Below, in pieces: positions 1 through 9,162 of a DNA stretch of 64,000 nucleotides (its first letter is position 1; every line of letters begins with the position of its first letter). Origin of the DNA: Herbaspirillum rhizosphaerae_A (lineage in GTDB: Bacteria > Pseudomonadota > Gammaproteobacteria > Burkholderiales > Burkholderiaceae_D); NCBI RefSeq assembly GCF_046025915.1, contig NZ_JAQQFR010000010.1, positions 62,001-126,000 of the forward strand. Reading direction: 5' to 3'. Both the position numbers and the translations under genes were made by a program. The notes beneath the pieces were generated by a model, which searched no databases, was not told where the DNA came from, and saw nothing but the letters and a program-made list of their open reading frames with translations.

Positions 1-6
1 GCTGAA

Positions 7-42
7 ACTCAGATCGGGACTCAGATCGGGACTTAGACCGTA
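7..42. repeat. 12-bp tandem repeat, about 2.5 copies
   Basis: The unit ACTCAGATCGGG occurs at 7-18 and 19-30, followed by a degenerate third copy. The last copy overlaps the stop codon of the metallophosphoesterase gene. Function unknown; it may be part of a longer array that starts before the window. Confidence 0.5.
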
Positions 43-842
43 AACCATTCGTTGCCACGTTGCTCGAACTCTTGCGTGGCCGTTTGGACAAATTTTCCTT
101 CCTCGTCTTGCCAATGCATGCGTTCAACGGCAATGCGATGCGGATCCACGCGCAAGACGTTGAACGAGTTCGCTTCACCACGGCTGCGGGTGGAAGTCGC
201 TGTGCCGGCTTGCACCACCAATGCGGAATAGCCCGCGATGTCGTAGCGTGCTGCACTGCTGGCGGCGGAACTGGTATGAACATGTCCGGCAAGTAGCACG
301 TCGGCGCCGCAGATGGCGAATGCACGCATGGCCGGTAAGGCTTTGCCGACCAGATCGTGATGCTGCGGGCCCGGTGGCAGATCGAAGGGATGATGGGTGA
401 CGATGATTTTGACGACATGGTCGCCGACGGCAGCCAGCTCTCGGCGCGCCAGTTCGATCTGGCGATCGTTGACGCGTCCATCTTTAATGGTGAGCGAGCG
501 CGCGGTATTGATGCCGATCACGGCAATCTCTTCATCGATAAAAATCGGTTGTAACTGCTGCGTGATGTAGCGGCGGTATTTTGTCAATGGACGGAAAAAA
601 CGCGCTATCACATTGAACAGCGGCACATCGTGATTTCCCGGTACGACGATCTGCGGTTGCGGCAGGGCGTCGAGAAACTGACGCGCTTCTCTGAATTGTT
701 CAGACTTTGCCCGTTGCGTCAGGTCACCGGAAACGACGATCAGGTCCGGTGCAATCTCGTGTATCTGCGCAATGATGGGGGCAATCAGCGCCTCGTCAAT
801 GCGGCCGAAATGAAGGTCGGAGAGATGAACGATGGTGCGCAT
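33..842 (-). CDS. calcineurin-like metallophosphoesterase
   Basis: A cytoplasmic metallophosphoesterase of about 269 residues, probably acting on a phosphodiester or phosphomonoester; substrate unknown. The dimetal motifs are in order: DLHFG near the N-terminus, GDLT around residue 40, GNHD around 70, THHP around 150 and GHVH around 190. There is no signal peptide. A TTG codon at 848 could extend the frame by two residues, but ATG at 842 has the purine-rich GGAAAGG upstream at a usual distance, so ATG is chosen. It begins just after the stop of the lipid kinase gene and is probably cotranscribed with it. The CpdA/Icc cAMP phosphodiesterases share these motifs, but the sequence alone does not prove cAMP activity. 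Confidence 0.85.
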   Translation of the reverse strand: MRTIVHLSDLHFGRIDEALIAPIIAQIHEIAPDLIVVSGDLTQRAKSEQFREARQFLDALPQPQIVVPGNHDVPLFNVIARFFRPLTKYRRYITQQLQPIFIDEEIAVIGINTARSLTIKDGRVNDRQIELARRELAAVGDHVVKIIVTHHPFDLPPGPQHHDLVGKALPAMRAFAICGADVLLAGHVHTSSAASSAARYDIAGYSALVVQAGTATSTRSRGEANSFNVLRVDPHRIAVERMHWQDEEGKFVQTATQEFEQRGNEWFTV

Positions 843-844
843 GA

Positions 845-1822
845 TCAAGCCTTTCCGGTAGTTGTGGACGTGGCATTGACTGGCGCCGGTGCGGTCGTGT
901 CTGCATTGGGCACGATAACGGTCAGTGACGCAGGATTGATGCGATAGAGCAATGGCGTCTGCATGATGTTGACTTCGCCATCAGTAGCGACGCGTAGTCG
1001 TTTCGCGCGGCGATGGTGGGTTTCAATTTCGATCTCGGTAGTGCTGAGCATGTCGAAATCCCGCGCTTCCTTCAGCTTCCCGAACAAGGCATGCAGCGCC
1101 AGGCGCACCAGCCCCAGCCGGCCGGTGCGATGGCAGACATAAAGGCTCAGCTTGCCGGCTGAAAGAGTTTTACGCGTGCCGATATTCAGGCCGTCCATTA
1201 GATATTCGTTGTTGCCGATAAAGACGAAGGGCGTGCGCCGACGATGTTCGGCGTTGTCGATACGCAGTCGGACATCGAGGAAGGGATACCGCCGCAGCGC
1301 CTCCATGGCGGCCCAGCAAAAGGCCAGCCACTTGCCACGTCCGAGGCGGCTTTGCTGTTTTTCCCGATCACGCACGATGTCCGGATAGAGACCCAGGCTG
1401 GAGTTGTTGATGAATAGCACGCCGTTGACTTCGCCGGTATCGATTGCCAGCGGGCTACCTTGGGCGATAGTGCGGATGGCATCTTCCAGTACGAGTGGAA
1501 TTTGCAGATCCTTGGCAAAATGGTTGAGCGTTCCCAGAGGCAGCACACCGAATGCTGACCGGCTGCCGGCGACTTTCGAGGCGACCGCGTTGACGCTGCC
1601 ATCACCGCCACCGGCGACAACGATTGCCGCGCCTTCCTGTACGGCTTTCTCTGCCGCACTGATGAGCTGTGCGCCGTCTTCGGCCAGCGTGACATGGGCT
1701 TGTATTGCGTAATGCTGGAAACCGTCGATGACGCGTTGTGCTAATTCTTGTGCATGGCCGGCGCCCGCGTGGGCGTTGATGATGACGGCAATGTGGCGAG
1801 ACGATTCGGGCTTTACTGTCAT
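845..1822 (-). CDS. diacylglycerol kinase-family lipid kinase (YegS/DagK-like)
   Basis: A soluble lipid kinase of the DAGK catalytic fold, expected to phosphorylate diacylglycerol or a related lipid with ATP. Seen in the sequence: an N-terminal NAHAG nucleotide-binding turn, then the GGGDGS signature with the GTLNHFA motif following, and the C-terminal LRVATDGE motif typical of the YegS/BmrU group. The open frame extends upstream to 1918 and overlaps the PAP2 gene; the ATG at 1822 gives a normal N-terminus and a 28-nt gap after the PAP2 stop, so it is preferred, although no clear ribosome site is visible. With the neighbouring PAP2 phosphatase it makes a plausible lipid phosphorylation/dephosphorylation pair; that is inference from proximity. 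Confidence 0.85.
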   Translation of the reverse strand: MTVKPESSRHIAVIINAHAGAGHAQELAQRVIDGFQHYAIQAHVTLAEDGAQLISAAEKAVQEGAAIVVAGGGDGSVNAVASKVAGSRSAFGVLPLGTLNHFAKDLQIPLVLEDAIRTIAQGSPLAIDTGEVNGVLFINNSSLGLYPDIVRDREKQQSRLGRGKWLAFCWAAMEALRRYPFLDVRLRIDNAEHRRRTPFVFIGNNEYLMDGLNIGTRKTLSAGKLSLYVCHRTGRLGLVRLALHALFGKLKEARDFDMLSTTEIEIETHHRRAKRLRVATDGEVNIMQTPLLYRINPASLTVIVPNADTTAPAPVNATSTTTGKA

Positions 1823-1850
1823 GGGCAAATTGAAATGGAGAATGGTCAAG

Positions 1851-2576
1851 TCAGTTTGAAGACATTCGCGTCGATTGGTGCCGCTGTATTGTAAAAATAA
1901 TCGTTGTCCAAAAAGCAAACCATCCCCAGCCTTCCAGCATGGCGGCGATTACATCGCTAAAAAAATGTACGCCCAGGTAGATGCGGCTCAGTCCTGTCAG
2001 CACGGTCAGCGCAACTGCTGCGGCAACGATGGGAAAGCGTCGTTGGGCACCGGCCGGCCGCGTCGTCAGCCAGGCCGCCAGTACGCTGTAGAACACTGCT
2101 GCGCCGATGGTGTGACCGCTTGGAAAGCTGTAGCTATGCAAGACCAGAATAGGTTGCTCGAACTGCGGACGCACGCGCTGGAAGATGAATTTCAATCCAT
2201 AGTTGAACAGCATGCCGCCTGGCACCGATACGAGCAGCAACAGCAGCCACACCCAGGCTTTGTCGCGGATCAGCCGCGCCGCCAGCAGGGCGCTCATGGC
2301 AAGAATCCCTATGGTGCCGTGCAGATGGGTGAAAGCCAGCACGGCAATCGTCAAGCTGCTTGATGCACGGACGTGAAACCAGTCGGCAATCTGTTGATCG
2401 AGATTCGGCAAGGCGCCGGGATTAAGCGCGTGCAAGGCGACCAGTGCAAACAACGCCGCAGTGCAGAGTACGGCCAGAATGCCGGTGGTCAGTGGCAGGC
2501 CGAGGTAATGATCCCGGGCCAGCCGGGCTTGCAGGAAGGATGGTTTAGATGATTTCAGAGTGTCTTGATTCGCCAT
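1851..2576 (-). CDS. PAP2-family membrane phosphatase
   Basis: An integral membrane phosphatase of 241 residues, of the phosphatidic acid phosphatase type 2/undecaprenyl-diphosphatase superfamily. The three catalytic motifs are visible: KFIFQRVRP (about residue 130), PSGH (about 152), and SRIYLGVHFFSD (about 196), which carries the nucleophile-assisting histidine and aspartate. About six hydrophobic segments surround them. Activity is expected on the periplasmic face, removing phosphate from phosphatidate, PG-phosphate or undecaprenyl-PP; the substrate cannot be told from sequence. It lies directly upstream of the lipid kinase in the same direction. Confidence 0.88.
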   Translation of the reverse strand: MANQDTLKSSKPSFLQARLARDHYLGLPLTTGILAVLCTAALFALVALHALNPGALPNLDQQIADWFHVRASSSLTIAVLAFTHLHGTIGILAMSALLAARLIRDKAWVWLLLLLVSVPGGMLFNYGLKFIFQRVRPQFEQPILVLHSYSFPSGHTIGAAVFYSVLAAWLTTRPAGAQRRFPIVAAAVALTVLTGLSRIYLGVHFFSDVIAAMLEGWGWFAFWTTIIFTIQRHQSTRMSSN

Positions 2577-2626
2577 GCGCTTGTGGTTGTGTTGGGGGCC
2601 TTTTGCCGGGGTGGTTCTGCGGCAGA

Positions 2627-3376
2627 TCAGCAGGCTGGCGTACCTAGCGCAATCGAGCGCAGCGCAGGCAAGTCCAGCAGTTCCAGATCGCGATGATTGA
2701 CGTCGACGATGCCGTTCTTCTTGAAGCTGGACAAGAGTCGGCTGACACTTTCGACGGCCAGACCGAGGTAATTGCCGATTTCTTCCCGCGTCATGCGCAG
2801 CTGAAAGCGCGTGGCCGAATAGCCGCGTGTGACATAGCGTGACGACAGGTTGACCAGGAAGGCGGCGAGTTTTTGCTGGGCGCTCATGTTGTTGAGCGCC
2901 AGCATGACGCCTTGCTCGCGCGAGATTTCTTTACTCATGATGCGGTGAAACTGGCGTAGCAATACCGGCATGTCCTGGAACAGTGCTTCGAGCTGGACGA
3001 ATGGGATTTCACAGACCTCGCTGTCTTCCAGCGCCACCGCTTCGCATTGGTGACGGCTGGTGCCGATCGCATCCATGCCCAGCAACTCGCCGGCCATCTG
3101 GAAGCCGGTGATCTGCTGGCTGCCATTGCTGTTCATCTGATAGGTCTTGAAATGCCCCAGGCGAATTGCGTACAGCGTATTGAAGGTATCGCCCATGCGG
3201 TACAGGCTCTGATCGCGTTTGACGCGGCGACGGCGCCCGATGATCTGATCAAGGCGAAGCATGTCGGCTTCATCCAGACCCATGGGCAGGCACAGCTGGT
3301 GCATGCTGCAGGCAGCACAACCTTCCTGAAGCGCCTGCACTGTCAATATCGGCGCGGTATTGGTGGGACTGGACAT
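2627..3376 (-). CDS. fnr: FNR-type oxygen-sensing Crp/Fnr transcription regulator
   Basis: A cytoplasmic oxygen sensor and DNA-binding regulator of anaerobic metabolism. Numbered from ATG 3376 it has Cys20, Cys23 and Cys29 near the N-terminus plus Cys111, the exact spacing logic of the four [4Fe-4S] ligands of FNR. A cyclic-nucleotide-fold core, a long dimerisation helix and a C-terminal winged helix follow; the recognition helix carries the E..SR residues of FNR proteins, which read TTGAT-N4-ATCAA sites. ATG 3376 has GAGGAG ten bases upstream and is preferred over ATG 3418. An imperfect half site, TTGAT followed by ACACAA, lies at 3454-3468 upstream and may be autoregulatory. It is of ordinary family length (249 aa). 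Confidence 0.92.
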   Translation of the reverse strand: MSSPTNTAPILTVQALQEGCAACSMHQLCLPMGLDEADMLRLDQIIGRRRRVKRDQSLYRMGDTFNTLYAIRLGHFKTYQMNSNGSQQITGFQMAGELLGMDAIGTSRHQCEAVALEDSEVCEIPFVQLEALFQDMPVLLRQFHRIMSKEISREQGVMLALNNMSAQQKLAAFLVNLSSRYVTRGYSATRFQLRMTREEIGNYLGLAVESVSRLLSSFKKNGIVDVNHRDLELLDLPALRSIALGTPAC

Positions 3377-3481
3377 ACTATTTTTTGCTCCTCGGCAATG
3401 ACATGGTTGCGAGTTCATCTGAACTGACTCGGCTTGTCGGTTTGGTAACTTGCTTGATAGTTACACAATATGGGTAAGAGT

Positions 3482-4012
3482 TTACTTGATTAGCTTGAGG
3501 ACTTCGCGAAATAACGGGTGACGGCTGTCTCGCATCCATTCGAACGCCACCATCTCCAACGTCACCAGATGCGCCCCGGCCTGCGCCAGACGGGTGAAGG
3601 CCGCGTCGCGGTCGGCGATTTTGCGTGAGCCCGTGGCGTCCGTTACCACCCAGACGCGATAGCCGTTCTGCAGTAGCGTCATCGCGGTTTGCAGCATGCA
3701 GACGTGTGCCTCGCAACCGCTGATGACGACTTCCTTGCACGCCGACAGAAAGGCCGCCGGCAGACCATCGACGCAGGCATCGAAGTGCGTCTTGACCAGG
3801 GTGCGATCGCACAGGCGTTTGATGTCGGGATGGTTCGCTCCCAGTTTTTCGGGCGTCTGCTCGGTCGCAATGACGGGCAGGCCGAGGAGGCTGGCGATGG
3901 TTGCCAGTTTGATGTTTTGCGCCAGAACGGCAGCGCCGTCGTGGATGGCCGGCATCAGCTTTTCCTGCACATCGATGATCAGCAAGGCGGATTCATTGGC
4001 ATTCATCAGCAT
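3482..4012 (-). CDS. isochorismatase-family cysteine hydrolase
   Basis: A 176-residue alpha/beta cysteine hydrolase of the isochorismatase/YcaC group. The catalytic triad of the family is visible: Asp14 in IIDVQ, Lys74 in LVKTHF and Cys105 in EAHVCM. Such enzymes hydrolyse amides, vinyl ethers or other small substrates; the substrate is unknown here. ATG 4012 is preceded by AGGAG at five bases. It is divergent from the MFS gene at 4209, and the roughly 200-bp gap should hold both promoters. A YcaC-like enzyme of unknown substrate is the best description. Confidence 0.85.
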   Translation of the reverse strand: MLMNANESALLIIDVQEKLMPAIHDGAAVLAQNIKLATIASLLGLPVIATEQTPEKLGANHPDIKRLCDRTLVKTHFDACVDGLPAAFLSACKEVVISGCEAHVCMLQTAMTLLQNGYRVWVVTDATGSRKIADRDAAFTRLAQAGAHLVTLEMVAFEWMRDSRHPLFREVLKLIK

Positions 4013-4208
4013 AAGCGCTCCTCAGGTGTTTTTTCATTCTTTGGCATTTTCGCCCGGATGGTCGCGCCGGACGCATTGGCAGAAATTGAAAGTTTTGTGT
4101 CATTGACGACATTTTGCGCGGATTCGACAATTCCACTCAACTGTTCGTGTCGGCTGACGTAGAGCCAACTTCCGCAGATTACAGTCGATTTCACTATAGG
4201 GATGGAAC

Positions 4209-5516
4209 GTGAGCGAGCCAAAATCACATCAAGAGTCAAATCAAAAATCAGATCAAAAGCTGAAGGATGGCCAGCCTCTGCTACCTGAGGCTGATGAAAC
4301 GAGTACTGTTAAAACAGGGTATCGCAATGCCCGTATCTTGGCTATATGCCAGGGCTTGTTCACCTGTGCCATCTCGATCGATCTGACCCTGACCGCGCTG
4401 ACAGGGTATCAGTTGGCCCCCGACAAATCGTTGGCGACCTTGCCGTTTGCACTGATCACTGTGGCCGGTGCGGTAGTGACGTGGTTTGCGGCTTTTCTGA
4501 TCCAGCGGCTGGGGCGGCGGCTCAGTTTTTCGCTGGGCGCCCTGGCAGGGGCTATCGGCGGGGCGATTTCGGTGTGGTCGGTATTCAACGGACATTTCTG
4601 GAGTTTTTGTATTGGCACGGCGGGCGTCGGTGTGTTTCAGGCCTTTGCCCAGTACTACCGGTTAGCCGCTGCCGATGCGGTCGGACCGGAACTCAAGAGC
4701 AAGGCGATCTCTACCGTGCTTACCGGCGGTGTGATTGCCGCAGTGTTGGGGCCGGCGCTCGCTGCCTGGAGCAAAGACTTGTTTCCTGCCGCCTTGTTTT
4801 CCGGCGCCTATCTGATGGTGGCCTTGCTCAGTCTGCTGTCGATGATCGTGTTGCTGGCGTTCTACCGCGACGTGGAAAATACCGAAGCCGCCATCGACAC
4901 AGCAATGTCAGCGCCACCAGCGCCGCCACGCTCAACCGGTGAAATCGCGCGTCAGCCGGTGTTCATCGCGGCGCTGGCAAACAACGTCGTCGGCTCGATG
5001 GTGATGATGTTCATCATGACTGCCGCGCCTTTGGCTGCTGTGGCCTGCCATCACGGCATTAATGATGGCGCCAACATCATTCAGTGGCATCTGGTCGGGA
5101 TGTACGCGCCGTCGTTCTTTGCCGGTCACCTGATCAAACGCTTTGGACTGGGGCCGATTGTGCTCAGCGGCGTGGTGCTGAATCTGGCGTGCGCGCTGAT
5201 CGCCATGGCGTCGACGACTTTGCCGGCGTTCTATGTCGCCTTGCTGTGTCTGGGCATCGGCTGGAATTTCATGTTCGTCTGCGGCACGACCTTGCTGGCG
5301 CAATCGTATCGTCCCAATGAGCGCGCCAGGGCGCAGGGTCTGTCGGAATTTTTACGCTATGCTGCTACCGCACTGGCGACGCTGGCAGCGGGGCCGCTGT
5401 TGGAGCATTACGGCTGGCAGGCGCTGAATATTGCCATCTTGCCCTTGCTGGCGGTGTGCGCGATTCTTAGTATTCGCTGGATGGCGGCAAGCTCTACGAA
5501 AACCGTCCCGGCCTGA
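4209..5516 (+). CDS. MFS transporter
   Basis: A 435-residue major facilitator with about twelve hydrophobic segments and a hydrophilic, Q/S/K-rich N-terminal tail of about 35 residues. The loop 2-3 signature appears as RLGRRLSFSLGALAG near residue 97, and a similar C-terminal half follows a central loop around 230-250. The start is GTG at 4209 with a purine-rich GGGATGG just upstream; no nearby ATG would keep the first helix. The transported compound cannot be deduced. It is followed after 43 bases by the GlxA-type regulator, so the two may be cotranscribed. Confidence 0.82.
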   Translation: MSEPKSHQESNQKSDQKLKDGQPLLPEADETSTVKTGYRNARILAICQGLFTCAISIDLTLTALTGYQLAPDKSLATLPFALITVAGAVVTWFAAFLIQRLGRRLSFSLGALAGAIGGAISVWSVFNGHFWSFCIGTAGVGVFQAFAQYYRLAAADAVGPELKSKAISTVLTGGVIAAVLGPALAAWSKDLFPAALFSGAYLMVALLSLLSMIVLLAFYRDVENTEAAIDTAMSAPPAPPRSTGEIARQPVFIAALANNVVGSMVMMFIMTAAPLAAVACHHGINDGANIIQWHLVGMYAPSFFAGHLIKRFGLGPIVLSGVVLNLACALIAMASTTLPAFYVALLCLGIGWNFMFVCGTTLLAQSYRPNERARAQGLSEFLRYAATALATLAAGPLLEHYGWQALNIAILPLLAVCAILSIRWMAASSTKTVPA

Positions 5517-5559
5517 TCACCCTACATCGCATCATTTACTTCAGAAACACGAGAACATC

Positions 5560-6552
5560 ATGAAGCACGGTAAGACCTTGCGCATTGTCTTGTTGGCCTA
5601 TCCAGGCATGAACCTGATCGACCTCAGCGGCCCGCTGCAAACCTTCGTGACCGCCACCCGTACCGCACTGTCAGCAGGCGTGAGCGAGCCGCGCCCCTTG
5701 TATGAAGTCCAGGTACTGTCCTCGCAAGGCGGTCCGTTGCTGACGGGGGCAGGTCTGACCGTGATGACGGAGCCGCTGGAAGCTTTCGAAGGCCAAAGCA
5801 TGGATACGCTGATCGTCCCGGGCGGCAGCATCGGTGCAACGTTTGAGGCCGATCCGGCGTTGGTTGCATGGATCGGTCGCCATGCCGGCAAGGCGCGCCG
5901 GGTGTGTTCCGTCTGCACCGGCGCATTCCTGCTGGCCGCCGCCGGATTGCTAAAAGGCAGGCGCGTGACCACGCATTGGGACTGGGCCTTGCGCCTGCAG
6001 CAGCAATATCCGGACATCGAAGTCGATCCTGAGCCGATCTTCATCCGCGAAGGGGATGTCTGGACCTCGGCCGGCGTCACGGCCGGCATCGATCTGTCGC
6101 TGGCGCTGGTGGAAGAAGACTATGGCCACAAGGTCGCCATTGCGACGGCGCGGCAACTGGTGATGTTCATCAAACGGCCGGGCGGGCAGTCGCAGTTCAG
6201 CGTGCCGCTAGTGTCGCAATCATCCGAAAACGCGCGCTTCGCCGAGCTGCACGCCTGGATTGCGTCCAATTTGAAAAACGACCTGCGGGTGGAAAATCTT
6301 GCCAATCGCGTCAACATGAGTCCGCGTACTTTCGCCCGTACTTATGTCGCCGAGCAAGGGCGCACGCCAGCCAAGACGGTCGAGGCGATGCGATTGGAGG
6401 CGGCTTGCCGCGCGCTGGAAGAAACCGACCTGCCGCTCAAGAGCATCGCCACCGAAACCGGCCACGGCGAAGAGCAGAACCTGCGACGCGTGTTTCAGCG
6501 CCAGCTTGGCGTGAGCCCGGCGCAGTATCGGAGCCGGTTTTCAGCGCATTGA
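5560..6552 (+). CDS. GlxA-family transcriptional regulator (DJ-1/PfpI + AraC HTH)
   Basis: A 330-residue two-domain regulator. Residues 1-190 form a DJ-1/PfpI (class I glutamine amidotransferase-like) domain with the VCTGAFLLA nucleophile-elbow region; residues 225-330 form an AraC-type double helix-turn-helix with the usual SPRTFARTY and GVSPAQYR segments. GlxA-type proteins often control catabolism of quaternary amines or amino acids in proteobacteria, but the effector here is unknown. The open frame extends back to 5431 inside the MFS gene; ATG 5560 gives the typical N-terminus. A natural target is the preceding MFS gene (inference). Confidence 0.88.
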   Translation: MKHGKTLRIVLLAYPGMNLIDLSGPLQTFVTATRTALSAGVSEPRPLYEVQVLSSQGGPLLTGAGLTVMTEPLEAFEGQSMDTLIVPGGSIGATFEADPALVAWIGRHAGKARRVCSVCTGAFLLAAAGLLKGRRVTTHWDWALRLQQQYPDIEVDPEPIFIREGDVWTSAGVTAGIDLSLALVEEDYGHKVAIATARQLVMFIKRPGGQSQFSVPLVSQSSENARFAELHAWIASNLKNDLRVENLANRVNMSPRTFARTYVAEQGRTPAKTVEAMRLEAACRALEETDLPLKSIATETGHGEEQNLRRVFQRQLGVSPAQYRSRFSAH

Positions 6553-6565
6553 ACTTGACACCGTA

Positions 6566-6646
6566 CGTCGTCCTGACGGAAGTCAGGACCCAGCGTCGTA
6601 GCTGCGGTCTTCACGACACTGGATCCCAGCATGCGCTGGTACGACG
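6566..6646 (-). repeat. Palindromic intergenic repeat, family R2, copy 1
   Basis: An 81-bp element bounded by CGTCGTCCTGAC and TACGACG. Its reverse complement aligns over the whole length with 24252-24332. Internal hairpins include CCTGAC/GTCAGG and CCAGC/GCTGG. It lies between the convergent GlxA regulator and LysR genes, where it may also slow transcription. Confidence 0.7.
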
Positions 6647-6681
6647 GTGGAATGCAATGACGGGTATGAACTGAACATGCC

Positions 6682-7605
6682 TCACTCGGTGACGTTGATC
6701 CCATCCAGCGTCTTCAACGCCGCCAGCGAGTCCAGCCACCACGACAAGGCCGGTCCCGCACGATAGTCGGGCCGGTAGACACACTGGATCGGCAGGGCCA
6801 TGCCTTCCGGCGCATGTTGCGAGGTCAGGATTCTGACCAGCTTGCCATTGTGCAGATCGTCTTTCACCACATGCTGCGGCATGTATCCCCATCCCATGCC
6901 GGCCCGCAGCAGGGCGTGTTTGGTGCCGAGATCGCTCATGCGCCAGGACAGGCGCGAATGCACCGAGAAATCCTGGCGCGCCGTCAGTTCGCTGCGGTCG
7001 CTGAGCACCAGTTGCGTTTGTTGCGCCAGCAGTTTGTCGGGAATTCGTCCTTTGACTGCCGCCAGCGGATGCTGGGGCGAGACGACGCCGACCACCATCA
7101 CGCTGGGCAGGCTCACGCGTAACAGATTGGGTGGCGTGGTCGGCAGGGTGCCGAGAATACCGAGCATGGAGCGGCCGTCGAGTACGCGTTCCGCCACAGC
7201 GCCCAGGGCTTCGATTTCCAGTCGCACCGTCACCGCAGGAAAGGCGTCGCGAAAGCGCCGCAGCAGATCCACCAGACAGTCGGTGGGAAAGAACACGTCC
7301 ACCGCCAGCGCCACTTCCAGTTCCTGCCCTTGCGAAAACGCATTGGCGCGCACTTGCAGCGAATCCACCTGATCCAGTACCTGGCGCGCGTCGCGCAGCA
7401 AGGCTTCGCCCGCGTCGGTCAGTTGCGGACGGTAACCACTGCGGTCGAACAAGGAGACATTGAGCTGGCTTTCCAGCGTGCCGATGGCGTAGCTGACCGC
7501 CGACTGGGCGCGGGTAAGGATGCGGGAAGCCGCCAGAAAGCTGCCGCTGTCGGCAACCTGGACGAACACGCGTAACTGGTCGAGGGAGAAACGTTCTATG
7601 TTCAT
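6682..7605 (-). CDS. LysR-family transcriptional regulator
   Basis: A 307-residue LysR regulator. Residues 5-65 form the winged helix-turn-helix (LDQLRVF, SFLAASRILTRAQSAVSYAI), and residues 92-300 the periplasmic-binding-protein-like effector domain. It is transcribed away from the DoxX-pirin-pirin operon, the usual layout for a LysR regulator and its target. A perfect 9-bp inverted repeat at 7633-7656, 28 bases upstream of the start codon, contains a T-N11-A core and is the candidate operator. Effector unknown; an oxidative or aromatic signal would fit the pirin targets but is inference. Confidence 0.88.
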   Translation of the reverse strand: MNIERFSLDQLRVFVQVADSGSFLAASRILTRAQSAVSYAIGTLESQLNVSLFDRSGYRPQLTDAGEALLRDARQVLDQVDSLQVRANAFSQGQELEVALAVDVFFPTDCLVDLLRRFRDAFPAVTVRLEIEALGAVAERVLDGRSMLGILGTLPTTPPNLLRVSLPSVMVVGVVSPQHPLAAVKGRIPDKLLAQQTQLVLSDRSELTARQDFSVHSRLSWRMSDLGTKHALLRAGMGWGYMPQHVVKDDLHNGKLVRILTSQHAPEGMALPIQCVYRPDYRAGPALSWWLDSLAALKTLDGINVTE

Positions 7606-7632
7606 GATGGCAACACTATCTATTTATTAGAT

Positions 7633-7656
7633 ATTGATTATAGAAAAATAATCAAT
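7633..7656. promoter_or_regulatory. Inverted repeat, candidate LysR operator
   Basis: ATTGATTAT and ATAATCAAT form a perfect 9-bp inverted repeat with a 6-base A-rich spacer. It sits in the AT-rich gap between the divergent LysR and DoxX genes and contains T-N11-A spacing typical of LysR recognition sites. Confidence 0.5.
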
Positions 7657-7780
7657 TTCATGTTGCGCTTATTCGCATTATTCTGACTGTGCTTTCTGAT
7701 TCATCTCGGTTTCAGAGTTTTAAAAGTTACTAACCACACACATACGTCGTTATCCAAAACAATTTTTAGGGAGTTTCATC

Positions 7781-8161
7781 ATGACCATTTCCAAATCCAC
7801 TTATACCTTCGGCCGCATCCTGCTGGCATCGCTGTTCGTCGTCTCCGGCATTTTCAAGATCATCGGCTTTGCCGGCACGGTCGGCTACATGGGCAGCCTC
7901 GGTCTGCCGGTGCCGACACTGGCCGTCATCGTGACGATCTTCGTCGAAGTCGGCGCCGGTCTGGCACTGATGAGCGGCAGCCGTCTGGCCCGTCCGGCAG
8001 CGTTGCTGATCGCGATCTTCACCGTTGGCGCAACGCTGGCCGCACACCGCTTCTGGGCGGTTGATCCAGCTGCGATGCAAGGCCAACTGACCAACTTCCT
8101 GAAGAACTTGTCGATCATCGGCGGTCTGCTGGTTTTCTGGTCGATCAAGCCAACTGAGTAA
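7781..8161 (+). CDS. DoxX-family membrane protein
   Basis: A 126-residue inner-membrane protein with four hydrophobic segments and the DoxX pattern GRILLASLFVVSGIFKI at the N-terminus, then GLPVP before the second helix. DoxX-family proteins are often linked to oxidative or thiol stress responses, but many have no proven role. AGGGAG lies about eight bases before the ATG. It is first in an apparent operon with the two pirin genes (126-bp and 24-bp gaps) and is divergent from a LysR regulator. Confidence 0.88.
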   Translation: MTISKSTYTFGRILLASLFVVSGIFKIIGFAGTVGYMGSLGLPVPTLAVIVTIFVEVGAGLALMSGSRLARPAALLIAIFTVGATLAAHRFWAVDPAAMQGQLTNFLKNLSIIGGLLVFWSIKPTE

Positions 8162-8286
8162 TTGAGTAAGTTGGATAGGTTGAACCAGCAGCGAATGCAT
8201 CAATCTGTAGCCTTTATCTGAAGTCGCAGGCGACGGTGGCCGATCCAGCCGCAGTCGCCACAAGTACCCACAACAGGAGAAACACC

Positions 8287-9138
8287 ATGAGCACCACTTT
8301 TACCCGCCAGCTGGAACGGCTGGTCAACGGCATCCCGACCCAGGATGGCGCAGGTGTCAGCCTTACCCGCGTGCTGACCCATGATTTGCAACGCCGGTTG
8401 GATCCTTTCCTGATGCTGGACGCTTTTCACTCGGACAAACCGGACGATTATCTGGCCGGTTTCCCCGACCATCCGCATCGCGGCTTTGAAACCGTGACTT
8501 ACATGTTGCAAGGACGCATGCGTCACCGCGACAACGCCGGTAACGAAGGTCTGCTGGAACCGGGCGGCATGCAGTGGATGACCGCCGGTCGCGGCCTGGT
8601 GCATTCGGAGCTGCCGGAGCAGGAAGACGGACTCATGAGCGGTTTTCAGCTGTGGGTGAACCTGGCAGGGCGCGACAAGATGGCGACGCCGGCGTATAGC
8701 GACATTCCGTCGGCCGGCATTCCGGAAGTCTCGCCGCAGGATGGCTTGACCGTCCGCGTGCTGGCAGGCGAAGCCTTCGGCACCAAGGGCGCGGTAGAGC
8801 GTCCCACTACGGCACCGCTGTATCTCGACCTGCATCTGGAGGCCGACAAACAGGTGGCCTTGCCGATTCCTGCGACGCATAATGCCTTCCTGTATGTGTA
8901 CGAGGGCGAGTTGCAGATTGGTCAGGACAAACGCGTGGCAGCAGCAGGTCGCATGGCGATCCTGAGCAATACGCCCGGCGCCGAGGGGGTTGAAATCCAT
9001 GCCAGCAAGGACAGCCGTTTTCTGCTGATCTCCGGCCAGCCGTTGAATGAGCCGATTGCACAGTGGGGACCGTTTGTCATGAACACGCGCGAAGAAGTCG
9101 AGCAGGCTATCGACGATTTTCGTGCCGGACGTTTCTAA
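8287..9138 (+). CDS. pirin-family bicupin protein (first of tandem pair)
   Basis: A 283-residue cytoplasmic pirin with two cupin domains. The N-terminal cupin has the metal-binding HPHRGFETVTY segment (two histidines) and, about 40 residues on, GRGLVHSE (third histidine and glutamate), the ligand set of iron-binding pirins. Some bacterial pirins have quercetinase activity, others modulate enzymes or regulators. The C-terminal cupin lacks such a set. ATG 8287 is preceded by AGGAG at the right distance; an in-frame ATG at 8236 lacks one. It is followed after 24 bases by a second pirin. Confidence 0.9.
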   Translation: MSTTFTRQLERLVNGIPTQDGAGVSLTRVLTHDLQRRLDPFLMLDAFHSDKPDDYLAGFPDHPHRGFETVTYMLQGRMRHRDNAGNEGLLEPGGMQWMTAGRGLVHSELPEQEDGLMSGFQLWVNLAGRDKMATPAYSDIPSAGIPEVSPQDGLTVRVLAGEAFGTKGAVERPTTAPLYLDLHLEADKQVALPIPATHNAFLYVYEGELQIGQDKRVAAAGRMAILSNTPGAEGVEIHASKDSRFLLISGQPLNEPIAQWGPFVMNTREEVEQAIDDFRAGRF

Positions 9139-9162
9139 TCTTTACTTTTTAAAAGGACCGCC

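Noticed and set aside
3454..3468. FNR-box-like sequence TTGATAGTTACACAA upstream of fnr
   Set aside because: Only the first half site matches and the spacing is off by one base, so it is not listed as a separate site.
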